Origin: a virus
Length of the DNA stretch: 64,000 bases
Strand: one strand, 5' to 3'
Virus record (IMG/VR): IMGVR_UViG_3300008952_000030
Span: 1 to 64,000 of that record
Below are positions 63,061-64,000 of the stretch, piece by piece (within the stretch, counting starts at the first letter, position 1; every line of letters starts with the position of its first letter). Under the pieces are notes generated by a model. The model had not been told where the DNA came from and did no database searches. It saw nothing but the letters and a program-made list of their open reading frames with translations. The translations under genes and the position numbers were made by a program.

Positions 63061-64000
63061 TTAAAAACACATCCGGGAAAGACGCCAGCTCATAGCCACC
63101 GTATAAAACTTCTCGCCACATGATGGAGCTTCTTTTTTTTTTGATTCGAAACATGCCATGCCCGAATCAGCGCCACCAGCATCGGGCTCTGCGTCGGGAG
63201 GCATAGCGTCAGGTACGCCGGCATCTCGGACTCCTGCGTCTTGGACGCCAGCATCCGCATCGGGCTGCCTCTCACGGCCCTGAATACAGGCAGCTTCTTC
63301 TATAGCTTCCGCGACGGCATCTTCAACTTCTTGTTCGTTTTGCCCTGGTGGGCCGCCGACGTTGGCATTCCTATACGCTCCACCGGCGTCAAACAACGGC
63401 TCATAACTTTGGCGTACAAAAATGTTGTCGGGCCCGATGATGAATGCCATACCACCAGTCATGAACATTGCATGCTGAACCGCGAAGGCATCAAAGTTAT
63501 CGCCTTGCGCTCTCTCATCACCTAGCACGACGACGATACGATGGTTATACCTGCTCAAGTCAACCTGCCAGGCATCTTCGATTCCTTGAAGCTGGGCTTG
63601 TGGGCGGTTTGTATTCCAAAGCACTTCATCTGGATTCCCGTCGTTATCCCAATCGATGAGATCGTCGGTGAGAAACATGCCTATTGCGTCAAGAGTATTC
63701 TCTGTGCCGCCGCCGCGATTAATGATTCCGGCATTAATTGATCCTCGAAGTCCGCTGATTGCAGCCCGCATGTCTTCCACTGGAACGACTGGAGGATCCT
63801 CAACACCTGGTACGCAGTTATCTGCTGGATAATATAGGTACGGGTCGAACATGTCGTCATTCCCCACCACAGCTAGCATGTAACATACATCGATGATGCC
63901 GTCGTTAAAGAGTCTTTCGACGGTATTTCTAGTCGCGTCAAAAGCTGCCCACAACTCATCTTGTTGCATTGAGCCGGAAACGTCAATAACCATCATGACT
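63061..64000 (-). CDS. VWA-domain protein with DAG-rich linker, cut at the window edge
   Basis: At least 311 residues; the true start lies beyond the right end. MIDAS motif MVIDVSGSMQQDE (D-x-S-x-S) near the edge, VVLGDERAQGDNFDAF late in the domain, and a linker of repeated D-A-G (DAGVQDAGVRDAGVPDAMPP), then a Cys-containing end. Probably a lipoprotein like its neighbour, with the signal outside the window. Such D-A-G linkers are typical of Myxococcota surface proteins. Confidence 0.78.
   Translation of the reverse strand, partial: VMMVIDVSGSMQQDELWAAFDATRNTVERLFNDGIIDVCYMLAVVGNDDMFDPYLYYPADNCVPGVEDPPVVPVEDMRAAISGLRGSINAGIINRGGGTENTLDAIGMFLTDDLIDWDNDGNPDEVLWNTNRPQAQLQGIEDAWQVDLSRYNHRIVVVLGDERAQGDNFDAFAVQHAMFMTGGMAFIIGPDNIFVRQSYEPLFDAGGAYRNANVGGPPGQNEQEVEDAVAEAIEEAACIQGRERQPDADAGVQDAGVRDAGVPDAMPPDAEPDAGGADSGMACFESKKKEAPSCGEKFYTVAMSWRLSRMCF

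Overview
The window reads as part of the genome of a large tailed virus (T4-like or jumbo-phage grade) that infects a Gram-negative bacterium. Every supported protein gene and all three tRNAs lie on the minus strand, so transcription runs from high to low coordinates. Genes are packed with ATGA, GTGA or TAATG overlaps, and many encode fewer than 100 residues. No capsid, portal, terminase or tail-sheath gene was recognised, so the virus assignment rests on gene layout and gene families. The host is less certain. Six lipobox or signal-peptide proteins point to a diderm host. Two surface VWA proteins at the right edge carry MopE-type Cys/Asp repeats and a D-A-G linker, a style common in Myxococcota and other former Deltaproteobacteria.

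Layout. (a) 1-345: the 5' half of a tmRNA whose tag ends ALAA, a 31-residue peptide with ten cysteines, and a strong terminator. (b) 0.4-19.1 kb: a likely late or virion region. It holds a ligase-like/HxGH fusion, a zinc protease, an FG-GAP propeller, a PurA homologue, a nuclease, a nucleotidyltransferase, a Fic-Nudix fusion and a run of small proteins sharing short N-terminal leaders that contain [L/I]-x-E. I saw no consensus sigma-70 promoters here; an ACTAnTTAY box recurs upstream of genes instead. (c) 19.3-51.8 kb: an early-type region with at least twenty near-consensus TTGAC(A/T)-N16-18-TATAAT-like promoters. It holds tiny membrane and basic peptides, a MoxR/VWA-metallopeptidase pair, zinc-knuckle protein, about two dozen short 'KVGDLV' proteins partly arranged as a direct-repeat cassette array, tRNAs Lys, Thr and Arg, a HlyIII-like membrane protein, a restriction-modification pair, FKBP, DnaK, GroEL, a ClpP-like protease and redox genes. 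(d) 51.8-64 kb: an acidic structural-type protein, a minimal sigma region 4 protein, IMP dehydrogenase, dUTPase, ParB-like protein, DnaE-type DNA polymerase III alpha, a MazG-like hydrolase and the two VWA surface proteins.

How the genes may work together. DnaE, dUTPase, the MazG-like enzyme, IMP dehydrogenase and the PurA homologue give the virus its own polymerase and control of dUTP and of the IMP branch point. DnaK, GroEL, FKBP and ClpP form an unusually complete viral protein-quality set. The restriction-modification pair would exclude competing DNA. The proteins with shared leaders, including the Fic-Nudix, nuclease and nucleotidyltransferase genes, look like cargo that could be packaged in the head and delivered with the DNA; this is inference. 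The most unusual structure is the KVGDLV array, where one conserved segment of about 30 bp serves at once as the 3' end of one gene, the ribosome-binding site, the start codon and the first residues of the next.
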